A DNA stretch of 64,000 nucleotides. It comes from ENR-C20 sp942493145. Lineage in GTDB: Bacteria > Bacillota > Clostridia > Acetivibrionales > DTU013. Position 1 is the stretch's first letter; each line of letters starts with the position of its first letter. The DNA lies in NCBI GenBank assembly GCA_942493145.1, contig OW818679.1, forward strand, positions 558,001 to 622,000, read 5' to 3'. Shown here in pieces: positions 1 through 8,818 of this stretch. The notes below the pieces were generated by a model. It did not search any database and had not been told where the DNA came from. It saw only the letters and a program-made list of their open reading frames with translations. Made by a program: the position numbers and the translations under genes.

Positions 1-82
1 AATAACGGAAACCTGCTTGCAACTACAGATCGCATTTTGGGTTTCTGTTTTTTTATTCTATATGTTTAGTGGGAGGAAGAGG

Positions 83-1462
83 ATGGATACAAAAAAATAC
101 CTGGAGATATGCGAAAGAAGCAACACGGGACTGAAAGTCAGCAAGGACGAATGGGATATGGATTATGTCATTGACAGCGTCAGGGAACTTGTGGACGAAT
201 ATGGCTTTTCCTGGGACAAAAAAGTGCTGGTCCCTAATGACGGACAATTGCTGGATCAAATGTTCGAGGCGGGAAAAAAGCTTATATGCAAATTAGGAAT
301 ATATAATATGTCAACAAGCCGCATCATAAGCCTTACCGAGGACGAAATTAATGAAGGTTTAAGACAAATGAAAACAGAGCTCGTCATGGGAGAAGGCAAG
401 GACGCTGTTACGTTGCATGCCCGTAAGATTGAGGATAAAAGAGCACCGGTCATCTGGGCGGGAAATCCGGGCTGCCCGACGCCGGAGGAGATATTCTATG
501 AAAATGTCCTCAGCTCGGCAAAGGAACCCATCATCGATCTTTTGACCTGCGGGTCCCTGGTCGATGTGGACGGCTTCCAGGTCAAAGGCAATCATCCCAC
601 AGAGGTGCTAGCCACCTGCCGTGAACTGGAATATCTCCACAAAGCCCTCAGGGAAGTGGGGAGACCGGGTATGGGCATGCTGGCGGCGGAAAGTGCTGTC
701 ACTGAAACAGGAGATCTCGCGGCTGCAAGCCACAACAGGCTTCGTCCCTGCGATTCGCATCTGATTGCAATGTTCAACGAGTTGATCATCGACAACGGGA
801 ATATGATCAGGGCGGCTTATTCCCTGGATTACGGCATGAAAAATGCTTCTCTGGCCTGTACAATGGTCGGAGGCCTTGGCGGTGACGCCCCCGGGGCGAC
901 ACTTGTGATGATCGCGTCCATTATGGCGGCAAATCTGGTGTGCCTGGCAGACTACCATCTGTGTCATCCAATACACATCAGGGATGTTGCCACCACAGCA
1001 AGGGGATGCTTGTGGCTGCAGTCTGTTTTATGCCAGACCTATGCTAAAAATGCGCCTGCCATTATCGTCTGCGACCTTTGGCCAAAGAGTGGAGCAATGA
1101 CAAAGGAGATATTATATGAAGTCGCGGCCAATGCGATTGTGGTTGCCGTCAGCGGAGGACATCTTGAAGGAGTAGGTTCTGCGGATGGCAGAGTACCCAA
1201 CGGTACTGGGCTTGAGGCCAGATTCATGGGTGAAGTAGGCAAAGCGGCCACAAATCAGGGCATGACAAGAGAAGAAGCGAATATGGTGGTTCTGAAGCTG
1301 CTTGAAAAATATGAGCATATATTTGCTGAACCTGAAAAATATGTCGGTAAAAGGTTTGATCAGGCATATGATATGGCCACGGTAACACCTCTGCCCGAAT
1401 GGGAAAAGATGTATCTCGAGGTAAAAGAAGAATTAAGGGATATGGGCTTAAATATCAAGTAA
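83..1462 (+). CDS. MtmB-family methylamine methyltransferase homologue lacking pyrrolysine
   Basis: This 459-residue protein matches monomethylamine:corrinoid methyltransferase MtmB (about 458 aa) along its whole length. Family landmarks are an N-terminal KDEWD segment (21-25), GEGKDAV (103-109), GRPGMG (193-198) and a C-terminal TVTPLPEW segment. In archaeal MtmB the motif G-R-P-G-M-G-V is followed by pyrrolysine, encoded by an in-frame TAG (Pyl202). Here residue 200 is Leu, codon CTG at 680-682, and the frame has no TAG. The ATG at 83 is chosen because GGGAGG lies 6-12 bases upstream; an in-frame extension to position 17 has no such support. Four genes of a BMP-type ABC importer follow after 47 bases, so the substrate is probably an imported methylated amine or similar compound. 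No corrinoid protein or RamA-like activator is visible, but the window starts here. Family membership is firm; the reaction is unknown. Confidence 0.85.
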   Translation: MDTKKYLEICERSNTGLKVSKDEWDMDYVIDSVRELVDEYGFSWDKKVLVPNDGQLLDQMFEAGKKLICKLGIYNMSTSRIISLTEDEINEGLRQMKTELVMGEGKDAVTLHARKIEDKRAPVIWAGNPGCPTPEEIFYENVLSSAKEPIIDLLTCGSLVDVDGFQVKGNHPTEVLATCRELEYLHKALREVGRPGMGMLAAESAVTETGDLAAASHNRLRPCDSHLIAMFNELIIDNGNMIRAAYSLDYGMKNASLACTMVGGLGGDAPGATLVMIASIMAANLVCLADYHLCHPIHIRDVATTARGCLWLQSVLCQTYAKNAPAIIVCDLWPKSGAMTKEILYEVAANAIVVAVSGGHLEGVGSADGRVPNGTGLEARFMGEVGKAATNQGMTREEANMVVLKLLEKYEHIFAEPEKYVGKRFDQAYDMATVTPLPEWEKMYLEVKEELRDMGLNIK

Positions 1463-1509
1463 GCAGCTGATGCATGCAGTTGCTTCGCTCTGGCTAATCG
1501 GAGGATTGA

Positions 1510-3024
1510 ATGGACAAATCCGTTTTATTGGAAATGAAAGGTATTACGAAAAAGTTTGGCAAAACCCTGGCGAATGATCATGTGAATCTGCGCCTGTATC
1601 AGGGAGAAATCCATGCATTATTAGGGGAAAATGGTGCAGGCAAAAGTACACTTATGAATATATTACTCGGTATCTATAGACCCAATTCAGGAGAAATTTT
1701 TTATAAAGGTGAAAAGGTATCGATCAGGAATCCAAAAAATGCTGCCGAACTGGGCATCGGAATGGTGCATCAGCACTTTGAACTGATCCCGACGCTTAGT
1801 GTGGCAGAAAATATCTTTCTGAGTATTGGCCATTGCAATTTCATATTAAACAAGACAAAGATGGAAGAAACCATTCGTGACTTTTCCGGCAAATTTGGCC
1901 TTCCTGTTGATCCCGGAGCGAAAATCTGGCAGCTTTCGGTCGGTGAACAGCAGCGGGTGGAAATCATAAAGCTCTTATGCAGGGACAGTGAAATAATGAT
2001 TTTGGATGAACCTTCAGCCGTATTGACACCACAGGAAGCCAAAGAGATGTTCAAAACACTCAGGAAAATGGCGAATGACGGCAAAACGGTAATCTTCATT
2101 TCTCATAAGATGAATGAAGTGATGGAAAATTCAGATCGAATCACGGTGTTAAAAGGTGGTAGAGTCGAAGATGAAATGCTTGCGGCAGATGCGACGATTG
2201 AGCGACTAACGAAAGCAGTGGTAGGTTCAAGGACTCTGGATAAAACTACCCGGAAGCCAATGAAGGAAAAAGAGAAAGTGCTCCTTGAAGTGGATCATCT
2301 TAAAGTCAATAATGATAAGGGCCTTGTTGCACTGGATGATATTTCATTTAACCTGCATTCCGGTGAAATATTTGCAATCGCGGGTGTGGCAGGAAGCGGC
2401 CAGCGCGAACTGGCGGAAGCTCTTGCGGGACTTCGGAAGGCCACAGCCGGAAAAATCATTATGAATTGCAGGGAAATCACCAAAACGAATGCAAAACATA
2501 GAATTTCTGCGGGGATTTCCTTTATCCCTGAAGACAGATTTAAGATGGGATTGATTCCGGGGATGAATATGAAACAGAATGCGATTCTTAAAAAGTTCAG
2601 AGAACCGGAATGCAGCAGGGGTGGTATATTAAAGAACAGATCCATTAAAGCCATTACAGAAAAACATGTGGAAAACCATGATATCAAAAATGGCGGTATT
2701 GATTTACCCGTTTGCATGATGTCAGGCGGAAACCAACAGAAACTTTTGGTTGCGAGAGAAATCAACTGCGAACCTGTACTTGTCATAGCGGCCTATCCGG
2801 TTCGCGGTTTGGACATAGGGGCAGCAGACGCAATAAATAATATTCTGATGGAACAGTGCAACAGGGGAGTCTGTGTCTTGCTTATATCAGAGGAATTGGA
2901 TGAAATTTTTGAAATGTCGGACAGAGTTGCAGTTTTATGTGATGGAAAGCTTATGGGAATTCGAAATACGTCTGAAACGGATTATGAAGAGATTGGCAGA
3001 ATGATGTCCGGAGAATCTGCTTAA
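1510..3024 (+). CDS. BMP-type (nucleoside/simple sugar class) ABC transporter, duplicated ATPase subunit
   Basis: This 504-residue protein has two tandem ABC ATPase domains, as in NupO/YufO-type and ribose-class importers. Domain 1 has Walker A GENGAGKST (about 39-47), a Q-loop region VHQHFEL, signature LSVGEQQ and Walker B ILDEPSAVLT. Domain 2 has the degenerate Walker A GVAGSGQRE without the lysine, the signature MSGGNQQK, and AAYPVRGLDIGA in place of a canonical Walker B. Both degeneracies are normal for this subfamily. GGAGG sits 8 bases before the ATG. It would energise the two permeases encoded directly downstream. The substrate cannot be read from the ATPase; characterised BMP-type systems import nucleosides and related small molecules. 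Confidence 0.93.
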   Translation: MDKSVLLEMKGITKKFGKTLANDHVNLRLYQGEIHALLGENGAGKSTLMNILLGIYRPNSGEIFYKGEKVSIRNPKNAAELGIGMVHQHFELIPTLSVAENIFLSIGHCNFILNKTKMEETIRDFSGKFGLPVDPGAKIWQLSVGEQQRVEIIKLLCRDSEIMILDEPSAVLTPQEAKEMFKTLRKMANDGKTVIFISHKMNEVMENSDRITVLKGGRVEDEMLAADATIERLTKAVVGSRTLDKTTRKPMKEKEKVLLEVDHLKVNNDKGLVALDDISFNLHSGEIFAIAGVAGSGQRELAEALAGLRKATAGKIIMNCREITKTNAKHRISAGISFIPEDRFKMGLIPGMNMKQNAILKKFREPECSRGGILKNRSIKAITEKHVENHDIKNGGIDLPVCMMSGGNQQKLLVAREINCEPVLVIAAYPVRGLDIGAADAINNILMEQCNRGVCVLLISEELDEIFEMSDRVAVLCDGKLMGIRNTSETDYEEIGRMMSGESA

Positions 3025-3035
3025 AGGAGAAGTGC

Positions 3036-4163
3036 ATGCGTATTGGAACGATTCAAATAGAGAAAAAGCAGATTGTGCCGCTGAGGAATAAAATACTTAA
3101 TCCGATTGTGTTTGTTTTGCTCGGTTTGGCCTTTAGCTCAATTTTAATCATAGCTATTGGTTTTAATCCAATCGCTGTATACTCTAAAATGATATCCTAT
3201 TCCTTTTTAAATTTAAGGGGAATCAGCGGAAGTATAAAGGCAGGACTTCCGTTAATGCTTTGCGGACTGAGCGTATCGATTGCATTTAAAATGAATCTGA
3301 ATAATATCGGTGCGGAAGGACAATATGCCATGGGTGCAATTTTGGGCGGAGGATTTGCACTATTCGGACCGGAATTGCCGACCCCAATTCGATTGATTGT
3401 CATGTTTCTGCTTTGTGCAATAGGCGGAGGCTTATGGGCTATGATTGCGGCTGCTTTGAAGGCATATTGGAAAGTGAATGAAACGATTGTTACCTTAATG
3501 CTGAATTATATTGCCTTACTATTTATGGATTATTTGTGTTATGGCCCCTGGATGGCTGAAAAACAGACGTCGGCGATTACAGCTTCCATACCTAAGGGGA
3601 TGTATCTTCCGAATATCGGAAATACCGGGATCAATACAGGAATTATCGTAGCTATTGTGATTGCAATACTTTTATACATATTCTTTAAATACACAACTGC
3701 CGGGTATCAGGTTGATGTGATTAAGAACAGTTTGAAGTCGGCGGAATATGCAGGCATCAATGTAAAAAAATATATTCTTATTGTTTTGGGACTAAGCGGT
3801 GCCATAGCGGGACTTGCAGGTTTTGTCCAAATTACAGGCGTGGTACATAGGGTGCAGGCACAGCTTCCGGGCGGCAGCGGCTATACGGGAATAGTCATAG
3901 CGTATTTAAGCCAATTCAACCCAATCGTTGTTATCATCGTATCCATTCTGTTAGGCGGGTTGGAGAACAGCTGCGCAGCGGTGCAGATTATGGGAGTTCC
4001 GTCACAGATAGCGACCATGCTGCAGGGTAGCATTATGATTTTTGTCATAGCAGGAGAGTTTTTCAACCACTATAAGGTTTCAGTAAACAGGGATAACAGA
4101 GAAAACAATGAAAACAAAGATAACAGAGAGAATCGCAAAAAAATGGAAGGAGTTGCACAATGA
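3036..4163 (+). CDS. ABC transporter permease, BPD_transp_2 family (subunit 1)
   Basis: This 375-residue polytopic membrane protein resembles NupP/YufP and the RbsC-type permeases. It has about 8-10 hydrophobic segments and the family motif NLNNIGAEGQYAMGA (about 88-102). It starts 11 bases after the ATPase stop, with AAAGGAGAAG as ribosome site. The last 25 residues form a very polar Asn/Arg/Glu/Lys-rich tail written by an imperfect repeat (GATAACAGAGA occurs twice near 4091-4130), unlike the rest of the protein. The stop overlaps the next gene in an ATGA arrangement, indicating translational coupling with the partner permease. Confidence 0.92.
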   Translation: MRIGTIQIEKKQIVPLRNKILNPIVFVLLGLAFSSILIIAIGFNPIAVYSKMISYSFLNLRGISGSIKAGLPLMLCGLSVSIAFKMNLNNIGAEGQYAMGAILGGGFALFGPELPTPIRLIVMFLLCAIGGGLWAMIAAALKAYWKVNETIVTLMLNYIALLFMDYLCYGPWMAEKQTSAITASIPKGMYLPNIGNTGINTGIIVAIVIAILLYIFFKYTTAGYQVDVIKNSLKSAEYAGINVKKYILIVLGLSGAIAGLAGFVQITGVVHRVQAQLPGGSGYTGIVIAYLSQFNPIVVIIVSILLGGLENSCAAVQIMGVPSQIATMLQGSIMIFVIAGEFFNHYKVSVNRDNRENNENKDNRENRKKMEGVAQ

Positions 4164-5089
4164 CTGCTTTCATAACATCTATATGCGCCGCAGCAATTGT
4201 CTATGCAGTATCCATTTTATATGCTGCAATCGGTGAAATATTCTCCCAGCGTGCCGGAATCATGAATCTTGGTATTGAAGGCATAATGCTTATGGGGGCA
4301 GTTTCAGGATTTTTGGCGGTTCACAGTACGAACAATCTGGCACTTGCCCTTCTTGCGGTTATCCTTGTTGGAGCTCTGCTGGGGCTGATTTTTGCCTTTC
4401 TCACAGTCACACTTAAGGCGGATCAAACGGTATGCGGCATGGCGTTTTTAATCTTTGGCAGCGGATTAAGCGGATTCATCGGAAAAAATGTGACAGGCAT
4501 CGCATCTGCCGTAAAATTTGAAAAGTTCGATATCCCGCTACTTTCACAAATCCCGGTGATCGGTGATATCTTTTTCAAACAGGATATTTTGGTTTATCTC
4601 ATGTACCTGATTGTTCCGCTCAGCATTTTTTATATTTTCAGGACAAGGCCGGGTATGATCCTCAGGGCTCTGGGAGAAAATCCAGCCGCATTGGATGCAG
4701 CCGGTATCAATGTATTTGCTCTGCGATATGCTTATGTAATGTTCGGATGCGCAATGATGGCCATCAGCGGTGCTTGTATCTCCCTGTCCTACACGAATTT
4801 CTGGAATGAGGGAATGACTGGCGGAAAAGGCTGGATCGCTTTTTCATTGGTGGCTTTCTCAGGATGGAATCCGGCCAATGCCGTACTCGGCGCAATACTA
4901 TTTGGAGGAATAAGTATTATAGGAATTAACATGCAGGTTTATCTGCCGGGAATCCCTTCACAGTTTTATGGCATGCTTCCGTATGCGGCAACGGTGGTTG
5001 CACTTATTATAACGACCGGAAGTTTCCGTAAGAAACACACGGAAGAACCGGCAGCCTTATGTCAGAAATATGACCGGGAAAACCGGTAA
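4160..5089 (+). CDS. ABC transporter permease, BPD_transp_2 family (subunit 2)
   Basis: This 309-residue permease resembles NupQ/YufQ and probably heterodimerises with the preceding permease. Typical sequence features are GEIFSQRAGIMNLGIEGIML near residues 25-45, PGMILRALGENPAALDAAGIN (the cytoplasmic coupling region) and a late GGKGWIAFSLVAFSGWNP segment. The ATG lies inside the 3-prime end of the upstream gene (4-base overlap), and GGAAGGAGT just before it is the ribosome site. The 3-prime end runs into a 25-bp tandem duplication that contains the stop codon. Confidence 0.92.
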   Translation: MTAFITSICAAAIVYAVSILYAAIGEIFSQRAGIMNLGIEGIMLMGAVSGFLAVHSTNNLALALLAVILVGALLGLIFAFLTVTLKADQTVCGMAFLIFGSGLSGFIGKNVTGIASAVKFEKFDIPLLSQIPVIGDIFFKQDILVYLMYLIVPLSIFYIFRTRPGMILRALGENPAALDAAGINVFALRYAYVMFGCAMMAISGACISLSYTNFWNEGMTGGKGWIAFSLVAFSGWNPANAVLGAILFGGISIIGINMQVYLPGIPSQFYGMLPYAATVVALIITTGSFRKKHTEEPAALCQKYDRENR

Positions 5090-5122
5090 TATAAATTACC
5101 GGGAGAACCGGTAATATAAATT
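5073..5122 (+). repeat. 25-bp tandem duplication at the permease 3-prime end
   Basis: Two adjacent 25-bp copies (5073-5097 and 5098-5122) differ at one base. Each contains the short palindrome ACCGG..CCGGT. The permease stop codon is in the first copy; the second lies just ahead of the ribosome site of the binding-protein gene. It may be a replication-slippage product. An effect on mRNA processing between the permease and binding-protein genes is possible but only a guess. Confidence 0.85.
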
Positions 5123-5137
5123 TAGGAGGAATATATC

Positions 5138-6319
5138 GTGAATAAGAGAAAATTAGTCAGCCTATTGTTATTGGTGGCATTTGTTGTTACCTTACTTGCC
5201 GGATGTGCCGGCGGAGCAGCAGCACCAGACACGGCAGCCGCTGCCACAGCAGCCGGTACAGAAGCAGCAGCTACAGCAGACACAGCAACAACAGACACAG
5301 CAGCGAAAACCCCAGACTATTCAAAAATCAAGATCGGAGAAATCACTTCCCTTGTTGTCAATGACGGTGGATGGTGTCAGGCTACTCATGAGAGTATTGT
5401 GGCTTCCATGGGAAAATTGGGTATCCCGAAAGAAAATCTGCTTGTTATCGAAAATGTAGCAGAAGAACAAGTGGCCGTTGAAAACGCTTATGATGCATTA
5501 GCAAGTGAAGGCGTCAGTCTGATAATCGGTGCAAGCTCCGGATATGCAACGTTCCTTTCGGATCTAGCAGCTCAGAATAAGGATATCATTGTTGCCCAGC
5601 AGGGGGATAAGAAAGCGAACCTGATCGGGTATCAGATCCGTAACTATGAAGGTATGTTTTTAGCAGGTTATGCAAGTGCATTAATGTCTGACAGCGACAC
5701 GTTGGGCTTTGCAGCCAGTATGTCTGAAGCCTCCGTGCGTGCCGCGATCAACGGTTATGCCCTCGGTGCAAAATATGCAAAACCGGGAGCGAAGGTTCAG
5801 CTGGTATGGGCAAACAGCTGGTATGATGTGGATCTTGAAACACAGAGCGCACAAACCTTGATCAATCAGGGCATCAAATTTATGGCTATGGAAGCTTCTT
5901 CCCCTGCAATTCCACAGACCTGTGAAGCCAAGGGCGCATTCTGCATCGGTTATAACGTCGATATGCAAGCCCTGGCGCCAAAGGCCGTCCTTCTCTCCTA
6001 TATGTGGAATTTTGAACCGATCTTTACGAAAATTATCACTTCTGTGGCCGATGGAACCGCAGGCAGTGACAACTATTACTATGAAGGTGGCGAATGCGCA
6101 GCTATTTCAGCTTTTAACGACGCACTTGTTCCGAAGGATATACAGACCAAGGTGTTACAGGTAAAAGATGACATTGCGGGCGGAAAAATCAACATCTATG
6201 GCGGAGAATTGAAAGACAATAAGGGAAATGTATTGGTTCCCACAGGTGAAACTATGAGCGATGAAAAGATCAATACGCAGGAATTCTTAGTTGAAAACGT
6301 AATCGGTGACTGGAAATAA
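5138..6319 (+). CDS. BMP-family substrate-binding lipoprotein
   Basis: This 393-residue protein begins at GTG, preceded by TTTAGGAGGA. It has a lipoprotein signal peptide with lipobox LLAGC (Cys23), then an Ala/Thr-rich low-complexity linker (about 24-62) and a Bmp/Med-type periplasmic-binding fold. That family includes PnrA/TmpC nucleoside receptors and other small-molecule receptors. Visible family features are GEITSLVVNDGGWCQATHES near the mature N-terminus, DALASEGVSLIIGASSG, and the hinge region GYQIRNYEGMFLAGYASAL. It is the last gene before a strong terminator and completes the importer. The order methyltransferase-ATPase-permease-permease-receptor suggests that the receptor binds the methyltransferase substrate or a precursor; that is inference. 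Confidence 0.92.
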   Translation: MNKRKLVSLLLLVAFVVTLLAGCAGGAAAPDTAAAATAAGTEAAATADTATTDTAAKTPDYSKIKIGEITSLVVNDGGWCQATHESIVASMGKLGIPKENLLVIENVAEEQVAVENAYDALASEGVSLIIGASSGYATFLSDLAAQNKDIIVAQQGDKKANLIGYQIRNYEGMFLAGYASALMSDSDTLGFAASMSEASVRAAINGYALGAKYAKPGAKVQLVWANSWYDVDLETQSAQTLINQGIKFMAMEASSPAIPQTCEAKGAFCIGYNVDMQALAPKAVLLSYMWNFEPIFTKIITSVADGTAGSDNYYYEGGECAAISAFNDALVPKDIQTKVLQVKDDIAGGKINIYGGELKDNKGNVLVPTGETMSDEKINTQEFLVENVIGDWK

Positions 6320-6347
6320 AGAAATCGAGCAACCTTAACTAATAAGC

Positions 6348-6389
6348 GGCCCCGGGAGGAATATTGTATTTCCTCCCGGGGCCTCTTTA
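6348..6389 (+). terminator. Rho-independent terminator of the methyltransferase/ABC operon
   Basis: A very stable perfect hairpin has stem GGCCCCGGGAGGAA paired with TTCCTCCCGGGGCC and a short loop (6348-6383). It is followed by TCTTTAT. It lies 28 bases after the binding-protein stop. Confidence 0.92.
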
Positions 6390-6471
6390 TAAACCGCAAG
6401 AAATCTTTATCATTATCGTTTTATAAAACATAATATATGGAGAAAAGAAAGAATATGTGGGGTGCTGGTGG

Positions 6472-8667
6472 ATGCCTGAATTACCGGTATTACAATTAGG
6501 TTCTACAGGATATTATGTACAATTACTTCAGAGAAACTTAATTGGCTTGGCATACAATTTTAACAATTTAACTGTTGATGGAGCCTTTGGCCCGAAAACA
6601 CAGCAATCTGTCATAAGTCTTCAAGGTGACTACAAATTGCCCCAGAATGGCATTGTAGGTCCGTCAACATGGAAGGTGATGACAGACAACGTAATAGCAG
6701 TACAGAAATTATTGAATTCACGCGGATATAATTCTGGAAATCCTGACGGATGGTACGGGCAAGCGACAACCAATGCTGCTATGCAATTTCAAAAAGCCAA
6801 TGGACTCTATCCGGAAGGCGTTATAAATCCGAGGACCAGAAGAAAATTATTCAATCCCAATCCGAAGGATAATTATGAATACAGGGCCACCTCCTATTAC
6901 ATAAGTTCATTAAATCCTAATGTCGCGCAACAAGCAATCAATTTCCTTAATCTGACCAGGGCAAACAACCTTGATGTTCGTACTACAGTTGTATTCAGAA
7001 GCTGGGATGAACAGGACCGGTTGTATGCACAAGGTAGAACTGTACCAGGATCTGTAATCACCAATACGAGGGGCGGAGGCACATATCACAACTGGGGCCT
7101 GGCATTTGATGCAGTACCATTTGAAAATGGCGCGATATCCAATGATATTAGCAAATACAGGTTGATGGGAAGTCTGGGGGAACAGGTCGGACTGGAGTGG
7201 GGTGGAACCTTCACGAATAATCCTGACTATAAGCATTTTCAAAATACTTTCGGATTAAGTGTAATTGATCTTTTAAATGGGGTAATACCCCCTGCTGTGG
7301 TTCCCCCACCTGACCCGCCTGTACCACCTCCTTCAGGCAGTCAGTATTACGTATCCACCACGGGTAACGACAGCAATAACGGCAGAAGCATCGGGGCGGC
7401 ATTCCGCACAGTGCAGAAAGGGCTGGACAGCGTCCGTGCAGGGGATACGTTGAATATAATTGCAGGAACCTATGCTGAACAGGTAGTAGTCCGTAATTCC
7501 GGCACTGCCGGCAATTATATAACCATTCGCAACAATGGAACCGATGTGGCAAAAATTAGTGTAGCCAGACTATCAAATGAGAATCCTCTGATGTATGTAC
7601 ACAATATCAATTATGTCAAAATACAGGGATTGGAGTTAGGCAATGCATCTGGAACAAGAGTGAACTGTATATATGTGGATGGGAACAGCAATGGTTTACA
7701 GATAATCAACTGTAAAATACACGACATGCACGCCAGTTCGCAGGGCCATGGGATACTCATAAGGGGCACCGACAGCAGCACTCCCATACAAAACCTTTTG
7801 ATCGACGGCAACGAGATTTACAACGGCATTTTAGGCGGCAGTGAAAGCCTGACCATAGCGGGTAACGTCATTAAAGCTCAGATAACTCATAATGTAGTCC
7901 ACGACAATGATAACATCGGTATAGCCATTGCAGGCTGGTACGGGAATGCTACAGGAAGTGCAGACCAGGCCAGAAATAGCTATGTGGCTTTCAACACCGC
8001 ATACAACATCACATCGGCCAAAAACCCGGCATATGGAGGAAATCTGGCTGCTTCCGGTATCTATGTCGACGGGGGCAGGGATATCTGTATTGAGAGAAAT
8101 CTGGTGCATGATTGCGACATCGGCATACAGGTGGCTTGTGAGACTGGCGGGCATACGGCTACGGGATGTATTGTACGTAATAACCTTATCTATGGCGGGC
8201 ATTTCGCAGGGGTTATACTTGGCGGAGCTACAACCAGCAATGGTACAGCAACGGGCAACTACGTTTACAACAACAGTCTCTATAATAATTACCACGGCAT
8301 AAGGCTGCAAAATGGCAGTGGAAACTATATATTCAACATGGCAATGAATGAACCGCACAATGCTCTCAGAGTTACCCTTGGAAGCGCTACCTTCTCGAAT
8401 GTCTACTGGACGGGCGCATCCGAGACTACAAAGCCTGGTATGATAAATGCCGACCCGAAGTTCACCAACCCATCGGGTGCTATACTTACCCTGCAACCTG
8501 GTTCTCCTGCAAGACTGTCGGGGCAATTGACGATTAACTCGGTCAGTATCACAAGCAACTTTTCTACGGGATTTGGAGATGGTACCAAGGATTATGCAGG
8601 GAAGCCGAGGATAGTAAACATCGGCGGGGTCAACAAAGTAGACTGTGGAGCTTATCAGAACCCATAG
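6472..8667 (+). CDS. Chimeric cell-wall protein: two PG-binding domains, M15/VanY-like peptidase, beta-helix
   Basis: This 731-residue protein is counted from ATG 6472; an upstream in-frame GTG at 6457 is possible. Domains in order: two PG_binding_1 repeats (about 1-130; VDGAFGPKTQQSV and PDGWYGQATTNAAMQFQKANG), then an M15/CwlK/VanY-like D,D-carboxypeptidase or L-Ala-D-Glu peptidase region (about 140-270). The peptidase region carries the metal-type motif HNWGLAFD and a late WGG..YKHF. A Pro-rich linker follows (PPAVVPPPDPPVPPP), then a DUF1565-type start (YYVSTTGNDSNNG) leading into a long right-handed beta-helix with many Asn-rich turns. There is no recognisable signal peptide, so export is unexplained. 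It may be a spore, phage-like or lysis-released wall enzyme. It is flanked by terminators and is probably monocistronic. Confidence 0.8.
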   Translation: MPELPVLQLGSTGYYVQLLQRNLIGLAYNFNNLTVDGAFGPKTQQSVISLQGDYKLPQNGIVGPSTWKVMTDNVIAVQKLLNSRGYNSGNPDGWYGQATTNAAMQFQKANGLYPEGVINPRTRRKLFNPNPKDNYEYRATSYYISSLNPNVAQQAINFLNLTRANNLDVRTTVVFRSWDEQDRLYAQGRTVPGSVITNTRGGGTYHNWGLAFDAVPFENGAISNDISKYRLMGSLGEQVGLEWGGTFTNNPDYKHFQNTFGLSVIDLLNGVIPPAVVPPPDPPVPPPSGSQYYVSTTGNDSNNGRSIGAAFRTVQKGLDSVRAGDTLNIIAGTYAEQVVVRNSGTAGNYITIRNNGTDVAKISVARLSNENPLMYVHNINYVKIQGLELGNASGTRVNCIYVDGNSNGLQIINCKIHDMHASSQGHGILIRGTDSSTPIQNLLIDGNEIYNGILGGSESLTIAGNVIKAQITHNVVHDNDNIGIAIAGWYGNATGSADQARNSYVAFNTAYNITSAKNPAYGGNLAASGIYVDGGRDICIERNLVHDCDIGIQVACETGGHTATGCIVRNNLIYGGHFAGVILGGATTSNGTATGNYVYNNSLYNNYHGIRLQNGSGNYIFNMAMNEPHNALRVTLGSATFSNVYWTGASETTKPGMINADPKFTNPSGAILTLQPGSPARLSGQLTINSVSITSNFSTGFGDGTKDYAGKPRIVNIGGVNKVDCGAYQNP

Positions 8668-8673
8668 CAGACG

Positions 8674-8706
8674 AAAGCCCTTGAGGAGACTCAGGGGCTT
8701 TGTTAT
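8674..8706 (+). terminator. Rho-independent terminator
   Basis: Stem AAAGCCCTTGAG pairs with CTCAGGGGCTTT around a short loop, 6 bases after the beta-helix gene stop. It ends in TTTGTTA, so the T-tract is weak. Confidence 0.75.
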
Positions 8707-8818
8707 GAAAACTCTAATATCTTGCTAAAAAAAGTCACAACTCATTCTACTTTACATAATATATATAAGACATGTACCTTAAGTATTTTATTCACAAAAA
8801 CAGAAAGGAGATCTAATC

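Noticed and set aside
83..1462. A TAG-encoded pyrrolysine in the MtmB-like gene
   Set aside because: The whole frame contains no in-frame TAG and the aligned codon is CTG, so no amber suppression is needed.
5181..5459. Gln-rich 92-residue frame inside the binding-protein gene
   Set aside because: It is an alternate reading of the Ala-rich GCA-repeat linker of the lipoprotein, with no ribosome site of its own.
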